A stretch of DNA of 64,000 nt, taken from contig NZ_LQQA01000006.1 of the NCBI RefSeq assembly GCF_002101965.1, positions 248,001-312,000 of the forward strand, read 5' to 3'. The notes beneath the pieces were generated by a model. It had not been told where the DNA came from and did no database searches. It worked only from the letters and a program-made list of their open reading frames with translations. Of the stretch, positions 19,350 to 30,684 are shown piece by piece. Source of the stretch: Mycolicibacterium wolinskyi (GTDB taxonomy: Bacteria > Actinomycetota > Actinomycetes > Mycobacteriales > Mycobacteriaceae). A program made the translations under genes and the position numbers. The stretch's first letter is position 1; the number at the start of each line of letters is the position of its first letter.

Positions 19350-20225
19350 TCACTCCTGATCCGGCCATCCAGGTATCGGATCGCCGTGCGGTGGTGGTTG
19401 GTCGTGTAGGCCCGTGTACAGCGCTTTACGGGCGGGTGCGTCATCCGGCATGTGGTCTGCGCATTGTTGTTGTAATTCGGGCGGACTGACGGTGTTCGCT
19501 TTTCCGAGTGGGCCCCACAAGAAAGTGCTGGCGGCTGATATGAACCAAGGCTTAAATACATCATTGGACGGAGCGGGCATCGGACCGGACTGTTGGCTGG
19601 CAGGTGTGTCGACCCCACCCGGTGCAGCCTGGTTCGTTAAATCAATGCGCCTGACATGTACTGCAGCTTGTTCGCCGTACTGCGAAGTGCCGTTGGGAAG
19701 ATCGGTGATTATCGAGAGAAATTTGCCGTCCGTCTCACTTTTGCGGAATGTGGCATAATAACCCTCGCATACGGTTACCCGATAGGAATTTCCAATCTGC
19801 TCAAGCGTCAGAATGTAGGACGGTTGGTATCCAAAAAATTCCGTCGGCGAGTTATTGGGGTCATCATCGTCTGGTGTCGGTAGCGGCTCCGGGCGAATAT
19901 CCGAAAGCTCGGCTGGCGTACCAGGATCTTCTGGGAGATTTTCGGGCGTCGCCTGGAGGAAACCCGGATACGCCACAGAGGATTCTCTCCTGGATAGAAA
20001 ACCAAGTCGATATGATTCGACATAAGCGCGTACCGCGACTGCTGGACCGCTCGTGAGGTCAATACCCGGCGCGGCACCCCAGTGAAATCGGAAGCTGTTG
20101 AATTCTGTCGGCCAGTTCGGAAACGCTGTGGCGGAAGGTGAATCGGGTGAAGGGGTGCATGAACACAGGATGATTGCCGATGCGGCAGACAATCTATGCC
20201 ATATTCGTCGATTGGGCTTGGCCAT
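19350..20225 (-). CDS. Putative lipoprotein (paralogue pair with the downstream gene)
   Basis: A 291-residue protein with a basic start (MAKPNRRIWHRLSA), a hydrophobic stretch and lipobox ILCSC, followed by a Pro/Ser linker. The mature region contains AYVESYRLGFLSRRESS and VAYPGFLQATPEN, matching the YPGFL block of the next gene, and ends PIPGWPDQE. It starts 11 bases after the stop of the ESX-like gene, so the two are likely co-transcribed. Base composition is less GC-rich than the flanking backbone. No known family was recognised. Confidence 0.7.
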   Translation of the reverse strand: MAKPNRRIWHRLSAASAIILCSCTPSPDSPSATAFPNWPTEFNSFRFHWGAAPGIDLTSGPAVAVRAYVESYRLGFLSRRESSVAYPGFLQATPENLPEDPGTPAELSDIRPEPLPTPDDDDPNNSPTEFFGYQPSYILTLEQIGNSYRVTVCEGYYATFRKSETDGKFLSIITDLPNGTSQYGEQAAVHVRRIDLTNQAAPGGVDTPASQQSGPMPAPSNDVFKPWFISAASTFLWGPLGKANTVSPPELQQQCADHMPDDAPARKALYTGLHDQPPPHGDPIPGWPDQE

Positions 20226-20236
20226 CGGGAGTTACC

Positions 20237-22546
20237 TCAGGTCTCAGGGAGCGCGTCGCGGTACGCTTGGTTATACGCACCGATGCCGGTCTGGACTGGT
20301 CGACTGATGTTGTCCAAGTAGTTTCTGAGCGCGGATGCGAAATCGTTGTACTCCGTTGAGTTTGGATTGCGTGGAACGTCCAGTCCGTTTCTTCGGTCGG
20401 GATCAAAGGGTGACAGGGCATCGATCCCCTCTTGGGGCCCAAGTCCGGCTTGTATGAAGGAATTGGCCAACATCGCCTGCATAGAAATAGAGCTTCGGGT
20501 TGGAGTGGTGATGTCCGCGGGCTTGTCCGTTTCGAAACTTGTGATGAACTCCTTGAACAAGGGTGAGGATATTCCGACCGCGGTTCCGGTTGGTCCTGGA
20601 AGGTTCCCCGCCATATCGAGCGCCCCGGATAGCAGCCTGCCTACGCGTTCTTTGGCCTCTGCGCCATCGCCAATGACGTCGTTGCTTGCGCTGATCAATG
20701 CGTTTTCGGATATGCCTTTCAGCTTTCCGGCCGCGTCGATCGCCGTCGCATCTTGAGGGAAATTTGGGTTATCGATCACTGACTGAGCGAAATCATTGAT
20801 GTAGTCGTTCTGTAAGGCTATGGATCGAGCGTTTATGATGCGGGCAGCTTCGTCGTCGGTGTTGAGCACGGTGAGAAGGTCGACCGCCTTAGGCGACTTT
20901 GCGTCGCCGCCGTCGAATGCTTCGCCGAACCCGGTAGTCGGATTGAGACCCAGTCCACCAGCGGTGTCGGATGGCCGCCCGGCTATCTCGTCAAGGTAGG
21001 GCGTCATCGCATTTGCCAAGCTCTGTGTTAGCAGGGGATTCTCTTTGCCGAGTGAATCAAAACCGGTCATGTCAAGAAGGTCCGTTTTGTGTGTGCCCAT
21101 GTAATCGGCGAGGACGCGCGCGGTCTCGCCAGCGCGGCGATTCAATTCCGGATCGGGAGAATTTGCATCCTGTTTGATCCAGTCGGTCAATGTGCTCGCA
21201 GCTTTACCGTCGTCAGACCAGGGATTAGTCAGGACGTCTTCCAGAAACTCCTGGTTCTTCGTGAACATATCGTGTGCGATCACTTTATCGTGGCCGGCGG
21301 TTTCGAAAATCCGCTGCACAACCTCATTACCACCAGTTGGGCTCGCCGCCAGAATTTCCTGACCACGTGACATCAGTGACCGGTCAAGTTCGGAGCCCTG
21401 TTGAAATTTCGGATCTCCATCACCGATGATGTCGGATAGCGTCATGAGGTTGCGGGCACCGTCTGTATCACCGAAGTGCACGTCGACGCCAGGTGCGTCG
21501 CTATGAGCAGGGCCGGAGAGGTCTAGCTTGGCTCCCAGCGCATCGCGGACCCCTGAAGGAAGGTCGTCCTTTCCGCCGACGTCCCATCCACTCGTCGGAA
21601 TACCACCATTCGGGCTGACTACTTCCGCGTCACCGTGTCGGGGATAGTTCACATCGGGGTCGCTCATGACATTCATTGCGTTGGTCAGAATGTCGTTTTT
21701 ATCGCCGAGCTTTTCTTTAAGAGCGGAAAGATCGTTTAACGACATGTCCTCCATGCGCTGCTGCATTCGTCCGACGAGTTCAGCCTGCACGGGATTCAGC
21801 TTCTCGGCCGGAATCTTGCTTCCTGTAGTCGGGTCGGTGCGGCCCTGGAGCTGCCGTGGATCGATGGTGTTCAAAATTTCGTCGACCTTCGATGCTGCAT
21901 CTTTGTTGCCGTTGAGGGCGTCTTGAACCAAACCATCGACGTCTTCTGGCAAGAGCTCACCGTCCGCGCGGTCCTGCCACGCGGACATGATGTCTGGCTT
22001 GTCGTCTTCCTTGCCTTCTTTATTGCCTGCGGGTCCGAACCGCGTTGTCTTCTGGATGGTCTCGTACTCACCTTTGAGCTTGTCGACGTTGCCTTTGATG
22101 GTCGTCATGTCGTCGGTCGCCGCCTTGACGATGTCGTCGACCTTGGTGATGCCCGCTTTGGCGATCGGGATCAACTTGTTCTCGCGATCAGTGTCGGACA
22201 GGCCGGCCGGCAGGCAGTTGACCATGCTCTCGACCCAGCCCTTGGACGTATCGAGGTTGGTCCGTCCGACATTCACGACGTCGGCGGCCTTTTTGACCTC
22301 GCCGGCCATCTTCTTGTCGAGTTCGGCGAGTTTCTCGTAGACGGATGCGTGTTCTTTGTTGGCGGCGGCGTAGGCCTGGGATCCGGAGCCTTGCCAGCGG
22401 TCATCGGGTGCGGCAGCGTCGACGCTGGCCTTCATCTCCATCAGCCGTGAGCTGCCGTCGAACTGGGAGCCGTCGTCGGGAGTGCCCTGCCCAAACGTCT
22501 CGCGGGCCTTGTTCCACGTTGAATAGAACCCATCAAGCGCACTCAC
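20237..22546 (-). CDS. Large ESX-associated protein with EspA/EspE-like WXG-type N-terminus
   Basis: A 769-residue protein starting at GTG 22546 behind GAGGGGG. The first 120 residues form a helical pair with DRWQGSGSQAYAAANKEH at the turn, the W-x-G plus Y-A-x-x-N pattern seen in EspA/EspE-type ESX (type VII) substrates. The rest is a mostly helical, Asp/Ala-rich region with no signal peptide and no catalytic motif that I can name; similar long proteins are called TPR-repeat-region proteins in mycobacteria. It lies between lipoprotein genes. It is probably exported by an ESX system encoded elsewhere, or acts with one. A toxin role is possible but not shown. Confidence 0.65.
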   Translation of the reverse strand: MSALDGFYSTWNKARETFGQGTPDDGSQFDGSSRLMEMKASVDAAAPDDRWQGSGSQAYAAANKEHASVYEKLAELDKKMAGEVKKAADVVNVGRTNLDTSKGWVESMVNCLPAGLSDTDRENKLIPIAKAGITKVDDIVKAATDDMTTIKGNVDKLKGEYETIQKTTRFGPAGNKEGKEDDKPDIMSAWQDRADGELLPEDVDGLVQDALNGNKDAASKVDEILNTIDPRQLQGRTDPTTGSKIPAEKLNPVQAELVGRMQQRMEDMSLNDLSALKEKLGDKNDILTNAMNVMSDPDVNYPRHGDAEVVSPNGGIPTSGWDVGGKDDLPSGVRDALGAKLDLSGPAHSDAPGVDVHFGDTDGARNLMTLSDIIGDGDPKFQQGSELDRSLMSRGQEILAASPTGGNEVVQRIFETAGHDKVIAHDMFTKNQEFLEDVLTNPWSDDGKAASTLTDWIKQDANSPDPELNRRAGETARVLADYMGTHKTDLLDMTGFDSLGKENPLLTQSLANAMTPYLDEIAGRPSDTAGGLGLNPTTGFGEAFDGGDAKSPKAVDLLTVLNTDDEAARIINARSIALQNDYINDFAQSVIDNPNFPQDATAIDAAGKLKGISENALISASNDVIGDGAEAKERVGRLLSGALDMAGNLPGPTGTAVGISSPLFKEFITSFETDKPADITTPTRSSISMQAMLANSFIQAGLGPQEGIDALSPFDPDRRNGLDVPRNPNSTEYNDFASALRNYLDNISRPVQTGIGAYNQAYRDALPET

Positions 22547-22619
22547 GGAAACCCCCTCGCCAGGACAGCTAACCTCAGTATCGCCGACGTCAAGCTACGG
22601 CAGAGACACTAATCGGCGG

Positions 22620-23141
22620 CTAAGCCTGCAGTTGCATCGGGAAGTCGACGTCGTCGCGGGCGATGGTGCCCGGAAAGCAAGGTGTGCTGGCCTGGAGTGT
22701 GGGCGGGTAGCCTTCGCGTGCTGCGACGATGATCTGGAGCCGGTATCCGTCGGGCCCGTAGCCGAATTGGTTGGGTTTGTGAAAGCCGTCGCGTTCCTCG
22801 ACGCGCCAGCCCCAGCTGCGCCAGGTCTCGCCGACTCTCGAAACCATCGCCGCGGGATCAGTGCCCGCCGACAGCTTGAGCTCGCCGACGGCTTGAAAGT
22901 GTTTGGCCGCGGTGGGTTTGGTGTCGTTGTCGTCGCAGAAGCTGTTGGAGCCGGCAACACCGTACCGTGTCGCATCCAGGACGGTTCCGGCCGGCAACGC
23001 ACTCAGGGACTTCTTGAGCAAGCCGACGATTGCGCCCTGGGCTTGTTGTTGTGACTCGGGCACAACGTCTTTCGGTTGCATCGCTTCATCTCCGGAGCAT
23101 GCGGCGAGAAACAGACAGAGCCCGATCAAAAGAAACCTCAC
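22620..23141 (-). CDS. Small putative lipoprotein
   Basis: A 173-residue protein. GTG 23141 gives the signal MRFLLIGLCLFL and lipobox LAACS. The mature part has two Cys (SNSFCDDND and STPCFPG) that could form a disulphide, and a WRSWGWRVEERD segment resembling small mycobacterial lipoproteins that accompany ESX substrates. The stop lies about 70 bases before the large ESX-like gene on the same strand, so it may head that operon. Function is unknown. Confidence 0.7.
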   Translation of the reverse strand: MRFLLIGLCLFLAACSGDEAMQPKDVVPESQQQAQGAIVGLLKKSLSALPAGTVLDATRYGVAGSNSFCDDNDTKPTAAKHFQAVGELKLSAGTDPAAMVSRVGETWRSWGWRVEERDGFHKPNQFGYGPDGYRLQIIVAAREGYPPTLQASTPCFPGTIARDDVDFPMQLQA

Positions 23142-23205
23142 GGTTCGACCACGTCGTGTGGAACGCGTCCAGGAGGCTCACCAATCAAGTAACACCAACA
23201 CTTCG

Positions 23206-25952
<2,747 letters not shown>

Positions 25953-25958
25953 AAAAGA

Positions 25959-25987
25959 TTGTGAGTACTCACTTTCTGCGCTAGCGT
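25959..25987 (+). promoter_or_regulatory. Promoter with embedded TetR-type palindromic operator
   Basis: TTGTGA (25959-25964) and TAGCGT (25982-25987) are spaced by 17 bases and read as -35 and -10 elements. A perfect 12-bp palindrome GTGAGTACTCAC (25961-25972) covers the -35 hexamer and the start of the spacer. This is where a TetR-type repressor would block polymerase. The regulator encoded immediately after the amidohydrolase is the obvious candidate. The role of the palindrome is inferred from placement. Confidence 0.7.
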
Positions 25988-26014
25988 GGCGGCAACCGAA
26001 CAGGGAGGTTCGCC

Positions 26015-27796
26015 ATGTCCTATGACGTCATCGTCCGCAACGGGCTCTGGTTCGACGGGACGGGCAAGCCGCCGCAGGTCCGTACGCTGGGCATTCGCGA
26101 CGGAGTGGTCGCCGCGGTGTCCGCGAAGCCGCTCGACGAAACCGGGTGCCCCGAGATACTCGACGCCTCGGGCAAGTGGGTGATCCCCGGCTTCATCGAC
26201 GTGCACACCCACTACGACGCCGAGATCCTGCTCGACCCGGGCCTGCGCGAATCGGTGCGGCACGGTGTCACCACGGTGCTGCTGGGCATGTGCTCGCTGT
26301 CGACGGTGTACGCCGACACCGAGGATGCCGCCGATCTGTTCAGCCGCGTCGAGGCGGTGCCGCGCCAGTACGTGCTCGGCGCGCTGCAGCAACACAAGAC
26401 CTGGTCGAACCCGGCCGAGTACGTGAAGGCCATCGACGAATTGCCGCTCGGGCCCAACGTCGCGTCGCTGCTCGGACATTCAGACCTGCGGGCCTCGGTG
26501 CTCGGACTGGACCGCGCGACGACGCGCGGTGTGACGCCGACCGACGCCGAACTCGAGACCATGGCTCAAAAACTGGACGAGGCGCTCGACGCCGGAATGC
26601 TCGGCATGTCCGGCATGGACGCCGCGATCGACAAACTCGACGGCGACCGCTTCCGCTCCCGGGCGCTGCCGTCCACCTTCGCCACCTGGCGCGAACGCAG
26701 GCGGCTCATCAAGGTGCTGCGCAAGCGCGGCCGCATGCTCCAGAGCGCGCCCAACGTCGCCAAAGCACAAGAGGCACTGAACTTCTTCCTGGAGAGCAGC
26801 GGCCTGTTCGGCCGCCGCCGCGGGGTGAAGATGAGCCTGCTCGTCTCGGCCGACGCCAAGTCCTCGCCGGGCGCCGTGCATGTGCTCGGCCCGGGCACGC
26901 GCCTGCTCAACCGGATCCTCGACGCGAAGGTGCGCTTCCAGCACCTGCCCGTTCCGTTCGTGTTGTATTCGGACGGAATCGATCTGCCGGTGTTCGAGGA
27001 GTTCGGTGCCGGCACGGCGGCATTGCACCTGCGCGACCAACTTGAGCGCAACAAGCTGCTGGCCGACCCCGAGTACCGGCGCCGGTTCCGTCGCTCGTTC
27101 GACCGCCGCAAGCTCGGACCGACGTTGTGGCACCGCGACTTCCACGACGCCACGATCGTCGAGTGCCCCGATGAGACGCTGATTGGCAAGAGCTTCGGCC
27201 AGATCGCCGACGAGCGCGGCATCCACCCGCTCGACGCCTTCCTCGACGTGCTGGTCGACAACGGTGAACGCAACGTCCGCTGGACCACGATCGTCGCCAA
27301 CCACCGGCCCAAGCAGCTCGACAAGCTGGCCAAGGAATCGTCGGTGCACATGGGATTCTCGGATGCCGGTGCGCACCTTCGGAATATGGCGTTCTACAAC
27401 TACGCGCTGCGGCTGCTCAAGCGGGTCCGCGATGCGCAGCTGGCCGGCCGGCCGTTCCTCACCACCGAACGTGCCGTGCACCGGTTGACGGCCGAGGTCG
27501 CCGACTGGTTCGGCGTCGACGCGGGAACGCTGCGCGAAGGTGACCGTGCCGACTTCGTGGTGATCGACCCGAAGGGTCTCAACGACGACGTGGATGCCTA
27601 TCACGAAGAGTCCGTGCCGTTCTACGGCGGCCTGAGCCGGATGGTCAACCGCAATGACGAGGCGATCGTCGCGACCGCCGTGAACGGCGCGGTGGTGTTC
27701 CGAAACGGCGAGTTCCGTGACGGCTACGGCGAGACCGTGAAGTCGGGCCGCTACCTGCGTGCGGGTTCTGAGACGCGCCTGAAAACGCCTGTCTGA
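26015..27796 (+). CDS. D-aminoacylase/N-acyl-D-amino-acid deacylase-like amidohydrolase
   Basis: A 593-residue metal-dependent amidohydrolase. The N-terminal beta-sandwich half is followed by GFIDVHTHYDAEILLDP with the metal-binding HxH; other ligands are probable in LGHSDLR and MGFSDAGAHLRNMAFYNYAL. The C-terminal DFVVIDPKGLNDD is typical of the family. GGGAGG precedes ATG 26015. The family hydrolyses N-acyl-D-amino acids, but many actinobacterial members are uncharacterised. The TetR gene follows after one base. Confidence 0.88.
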   Translation: MSYDVIVRNGLWFDGTGKPPQVRTLGIRDGVVAAVSAKPLDETGCPEILDASGKWVIPGFIDVHTHYDAEILLDPGLRESVRHGVTTVLLGMCSLSTVYADTEDAADLFSRVEAVPRQYVLGALQQHKTWSNPAEYVKAIDELPLGPNVASLLGHSDLRASVLGLDRATTRGVTPTDAELETMAQKLDEALDAGMLGMSGMDAAIDKLDGDRFRSRALPSTFATWRERRRLIKVLRKRGRMLQSAPNVAKAQEALNFFLESSGLFGRRRGVKMSLLVSADAKSSPGAVHVLGPGTRLLNRILDAKVRFQHLPVPFVLYSDGIDLPVFEEFGAGTAALHLRDQLERNKLLADPEYRRRFRRSFDRRKLGPTLWHRDFHDATIVECPDETLIGKSFGQIADERGIHPLDAFLDVLVDNGERNVRWTTIVANHRPKQLDKLAKESSVHMGFSDAGAHLRNMAFYNYALRLLKRVRDAQLAGRPFLTTERAVHRLTAEVADWFGVDAGTLREGDRADFVVIDPKGLNDDVDAYHEESVPFYGGLSRMVNRNDEAIVATAVNGAVVFRNGEFRDGYGETVKSGRYLRAGSETRLKTPV

Positions 27797-27797
27797 C

Positions 27798-28379
27798 ATG
27801 GCCAGAACTCAACAGCAGCGCCGGGAGGAGACCGTCGCGCGCCTACTCGACGCCAGCATCGACACGATCATCGACGTCGGGTATGCGAAAGCTTCGGCGG
27901 CCGTGATCGCGAGGCGGGCGAAGGTCTCCGACGGTGCGCTGTTCCGGCATTTCCCCACGATGGGTGACTTCATGGCCGCCACCGGCCGCGAGGTGATGCG
28001 CCGTCAGCTCGAGCTGTTCACCAAGCGCGTCACGGAGATTCCCGCCGAGCAGCCCGCACTCGAAGCGGTGCTGACCATCCTGCGCGATGTCACCGGCAAC
28101 GACACGAATACGGTGATGTACGAACTCATGGTGGCGGCGCGCACCGACGAGAAGCTCAAGGCCGCCCTTCGCGACATGCTCGGCGAGTACGCCACCAACA
28201 TCTACGAAACCGCCAGGACCGTACCGGGTTCCGAGCAGTTCCCGGAAGACGTGTTCACCGCGGCGGTCGCCATCCTGATCAACACGTTCGACGGTGCGGC
28301 GATCGTGCGGTCGGTGCTGCCGCAACCGGAACTGGAGGGTCCGCGGATCGCGTTGCTGACGGCGTTGCTCAGCCGTTAG
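27798..28379 (+). CDS. TetR-family transcriptional regulator
   Basis: A 193-residue regulator with an N-terminal HTH (residues 12-58: ASAAVIARRAKVSDGALFRHFPTMG) and a helical ligand domain. It starts one base after the amidohydrolase stop, so it is co-transcribed. It probably represses its own operon through the GTGAGTACTCAC palindrome 1.8 kb upstream. Its 3' end overlaps the convergent DUF2304 stop by 4 bp. Confidence 0.9.
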   Translation: MARTQQQRREETVARLLDASIDTIIDVGYAKASAAVIARRAKVSDGALFRHFPTMGDFMAATGREVMRRQLELFTKRVTEIPAEQPALEAVLTILRDVTGNDTNTVMYELMVAARTDEKLKAALRDMLGEYATNIYETARTVPGSEQFPEDVFTAAVAILINTFDGAAIVRSVLPQPELEGPRIALLTALLSR

Positions 28380-28726
28380 CGCGACGGACCCTCGCCGGGC
28401 ACGCGGACGTTCTGCAACGCCACCGCGCGGGCGAGCTGCGCGTACCGCAACTCGATGTCCTTGAACCGCACATACGTGCTCAGCGTCGTGAAGGCGAACG
28501 CGATGATCAGCACGTACTCCATCAGATCGGTACCGCGGTCCACCCCAAGCCAATTGGCGAGCACGGTGGTGTCGTCGGGCCGCAGGATCGCATAGATCCC
28601 GGCGACCACGAACAGCACATAGCCGACCTTCACCCACGCCTTGGTGCGTGCGCTGGTACGCGACCGCAACAGATACGCCAGCAGCACCAGCACCGAGACG
28701 ATCAACAGTGCCTGAATCCAGTTCAT
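28376..28726 (-). CDS. DUF2304 small membrane protein (Rv3632-like)
   Basis: A 116-residue protein starting at ATG 28726, which overlaps the stop of the GT2 gene. It has three hydrophobic segments: residues 3-20, about 37-51, and LMEYVLIIAFAFTTLSTY. DUF2304 proteins usually accompany GT2 polyprenyl-phosphate glycosyltransferases and may anchor or assist them. It is the last gene of the five-gene minus-strand operon that begins with the NRPS. Confidence 0.88.
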   Translation of the reverse strand: MNWIQALLIVSVLVLLAYLLRSRTSARTKAWVKVGYVLFVVAGIYAILRPDDTTVLANWLGVDRGTDLMEYVLIIAFAFTTLSTYVRFKDIELRYAQLARAVALQNVRVPGEGPSR

Positions 28727-29422
28727 CGCGTCAGCCTCCCGCGCAACAGCCCGTCGAAGACGATGTTGACCCCGTTGAGCAGCGGCTGTCCCTTCGACTT
28801 CGAATAGTCGGTGTAGAGGATCTCGACGGGTTCTTCTGCCACCCGCCAACGGTTTTCGTAGGCCAGCGAGATGAACTCCCCGGCATGGCTCATCCCGTTC
28901 ATCGTGAGGTCGAGTTCGTCGGCGACCTTCCGGTTGAACACCCGCAGACCGTTGTGGGCGTCGGTCAGGCCGAGTTTGCGGCTGCGCGGGCTCAGAAACG
29001 CTGCAGTGCGCAGGATCACGCGTTTGAGGGGCGGGATGTGGGTGACCACGTCCGCGAATCTGGTGCCGACGACGAGGTCGACGTCGTCGGCACGGAGCCG
29101 GTCGATCATCCGGACGAGATCCTTGACCTGGTGTTGCCCGTCGGCGTCGAATGTGGCAAATATCTGGGCGCCGGGCCGGCGTCGCGCGTAGGTCACGCCG
29201 GTCTGGATCGCGGCGCCCTGCCCGAGATTGACCGGATGCGTCACGACGTGCGCACCGGCGCCCAGCGCACGGTCGGCGGTGGCGTCGTGGCTGCCGTCGT
29301 CGACACATACGACGTTGGCGAAGATCGACCGGATGTCAGCGACGACGTCGCCGATGATCCCCGCCTCGTTGTAGGCGGGGATGACGATCCAAACGTCGTG
29401 GTATCGCGTGTCGATGGCCCAT
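28723..29422 (-). CDS. GT2-family glycosyltransferase (Rv3631-like), start out of frame by one base
   Basis: The protein reads from VWIVIPAYNEAGIIGDVVAD, the GT2 nucleotide-sugar start, through VCVDDGS and FATFDADGQH (catalytic DxD region) to HNGLRVFNRK and a stop overlapping the DUF2304 ATG. The family makes polyprenyl-phosphate sugars (DPM1/GtrB type). Upstream in this frame lies TAG (the flippase stop) with no ATG, GTG or TTG between. An ATG at 29422 sits one base out of phase (ATGGGCC); removal of one G would give MAIDTRYHDVW. Either a base is wrong, the start is non-standard, or only an internal GTG start at 29244 is used. Confidence 0.75.
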
Positions 29423-29433
29423 AACGTACACCC

Positions 29434-30684
29434 CTAGGCCTGGGACAATCTGGCAAGTGCCCCCAGGTGTACTGCGATGCCCACCAACGGCCCGCACAAC
29501 AGTGCCACCACCGTGCGCGTCTCCAGGCCGAGCGGCAACAGCAACAATCCCACCGCGGTGACCGTCGCGATCACCCAGCCGAGCGCGTACGCGCGGTGCA
29601 GTGCGGCCGCGACCGCGGCCGCACCCGTCAGCGTCAGCATCGCGATGGCCACGGCCGCCGCGGTGAGCCAGGCCAGCAGGGTTCCGTCGGCGCGGTACTC
29701 GTCGCCGAACCCCACTCTCAGCAACCACGGGCCGACCAGCCCGGCGGCCACCACGCCGACAGCGCCGAGCGCGGCCACCACCGCCGCCGGGGCGACGAGC
29801 GCCCGAAGCCGGGCGCTGCGCTGGTCGACGAAATGGGCGATCAGGTTGCCCTGCATCGCGGTCAGCGGCACGAGCAGGGGTGCGCGCGTGAGGGTGACGG
29901 CGAGGATGACGACGCCGCCTGCGGCGCCGAGATCGGCCGAGGTGGCCTTGAGCAGTACGGGAAAACCCATCACCAGGATCGCGCTGGCACCCGCGGCAGC
30001 GATCGAGTGCGCGGCGCCGCGCAGAAACGTCGTGGTGCCGCCCGCCGTGACGAGTTGTGCCGCCATCCGCGCGGCCGGCGACGCGATCAGCATGATCAAC
30101 CACGACGCGGCACCGGCCACCGTCGCCCAGAGGAACCCGACCAGGCCCCAGCCCAGCACGAACGTGGCCGCCGCGACGGCCACGCGGATCGCCGCGTCGG
30201 TGACCATCAACGCCCCGTACTCGGTCCACCGGTTGACCCCGGCCAGCATGCCGAGAAGCGTGGCGTGCAGACAGAACCCGGCCAGGCCGACGCTCAACAG
30301 CGCGACGCTCAGCGCTTGCGATTCGGCGAACACATGCGCGCCCCACAGCGGTGAACTGCCCGCGATCACGAGTGCCGAGACGACACCGACCATCGCGGCA
30401 ACGCGCATCGGATGTGTGCGAGGCGAGGTCGTGAGATCGATGTGCCGAGCCGACCGGACCTCGCGCGTGGCCTCCTGCAGCAGGCCGTTGGCGGCGCCCG
30501 TCACCAGACCGAACGCGCCCCAGAACACGCCGAACACCGAGAATCCTTCCGGTTCCAGGTTGCGGGCCGCCAGGTACAGCACGGCGTAGCCGCAGATCGC
30601 GGTGATGGCGGTCGCGACGCCGACGCGGGCGACGCTGCTGCGGGTTATCGGTCCGGTTGCGGGCGGGCCACCGCCGTCGGTCAC
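29434..30684 (-). CDS. Wzx/MATE-like polysaccharide flippase (Rv3630-like)
   Basis: A 416-residue protein with about twelve hydrophobic helices and no soluble domain, resembling MviN/Wzx-type lipid-linked saccharide flippases. GTG 30684 is chosen because it overlaps the stop of the M1 peptidase as GTGA; a longer frame to 30723 only overlaps that gene. Typical features are YLAARNLEPEGFSVFGVFWG near the first helices and MQGNLIAHFVDQRSAR in a central loop. The position links it to both the GT2 glycosyltransferase and the poly-amino-acid synthetase-like NRPS. Confidence 0.78.
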   Translation of the reverse strand: MTDGGGPPATGPITRSSVARVGVATAITAICGYAVLYLAARNLEPEGFSVFGVFWGAFGLVTGAANGLLQEATREVRSARHIDLTTSPRTHPMRVAAMVGVVSALVIAGSSPLWGAHVFAESQALSVALLSVGLAGFCLHATLLGMLAGVNRWTEYGALMVTDAAIRVAVAAATFVLGWGLVGFLWATVAGAASWLIMLIASPAARMAAQLVTAGGTTTFLRGAAHSIAAAGASAILVMGFPVLLKATSADLGAAGGVVILAVTLTRAPLLVPLTAMQGNLIAHFVDQRSARLRALVAPAAVVAALGAVGVVAAGLVGPWLLRVGFGDEYRADGTLLAWLTAAAVAIAMLTLTGAAAVAAALHRAYALGWVIATVTAVGLLLLPLGLETRTVVALLCGPLVGIAVHLGALARLSQA

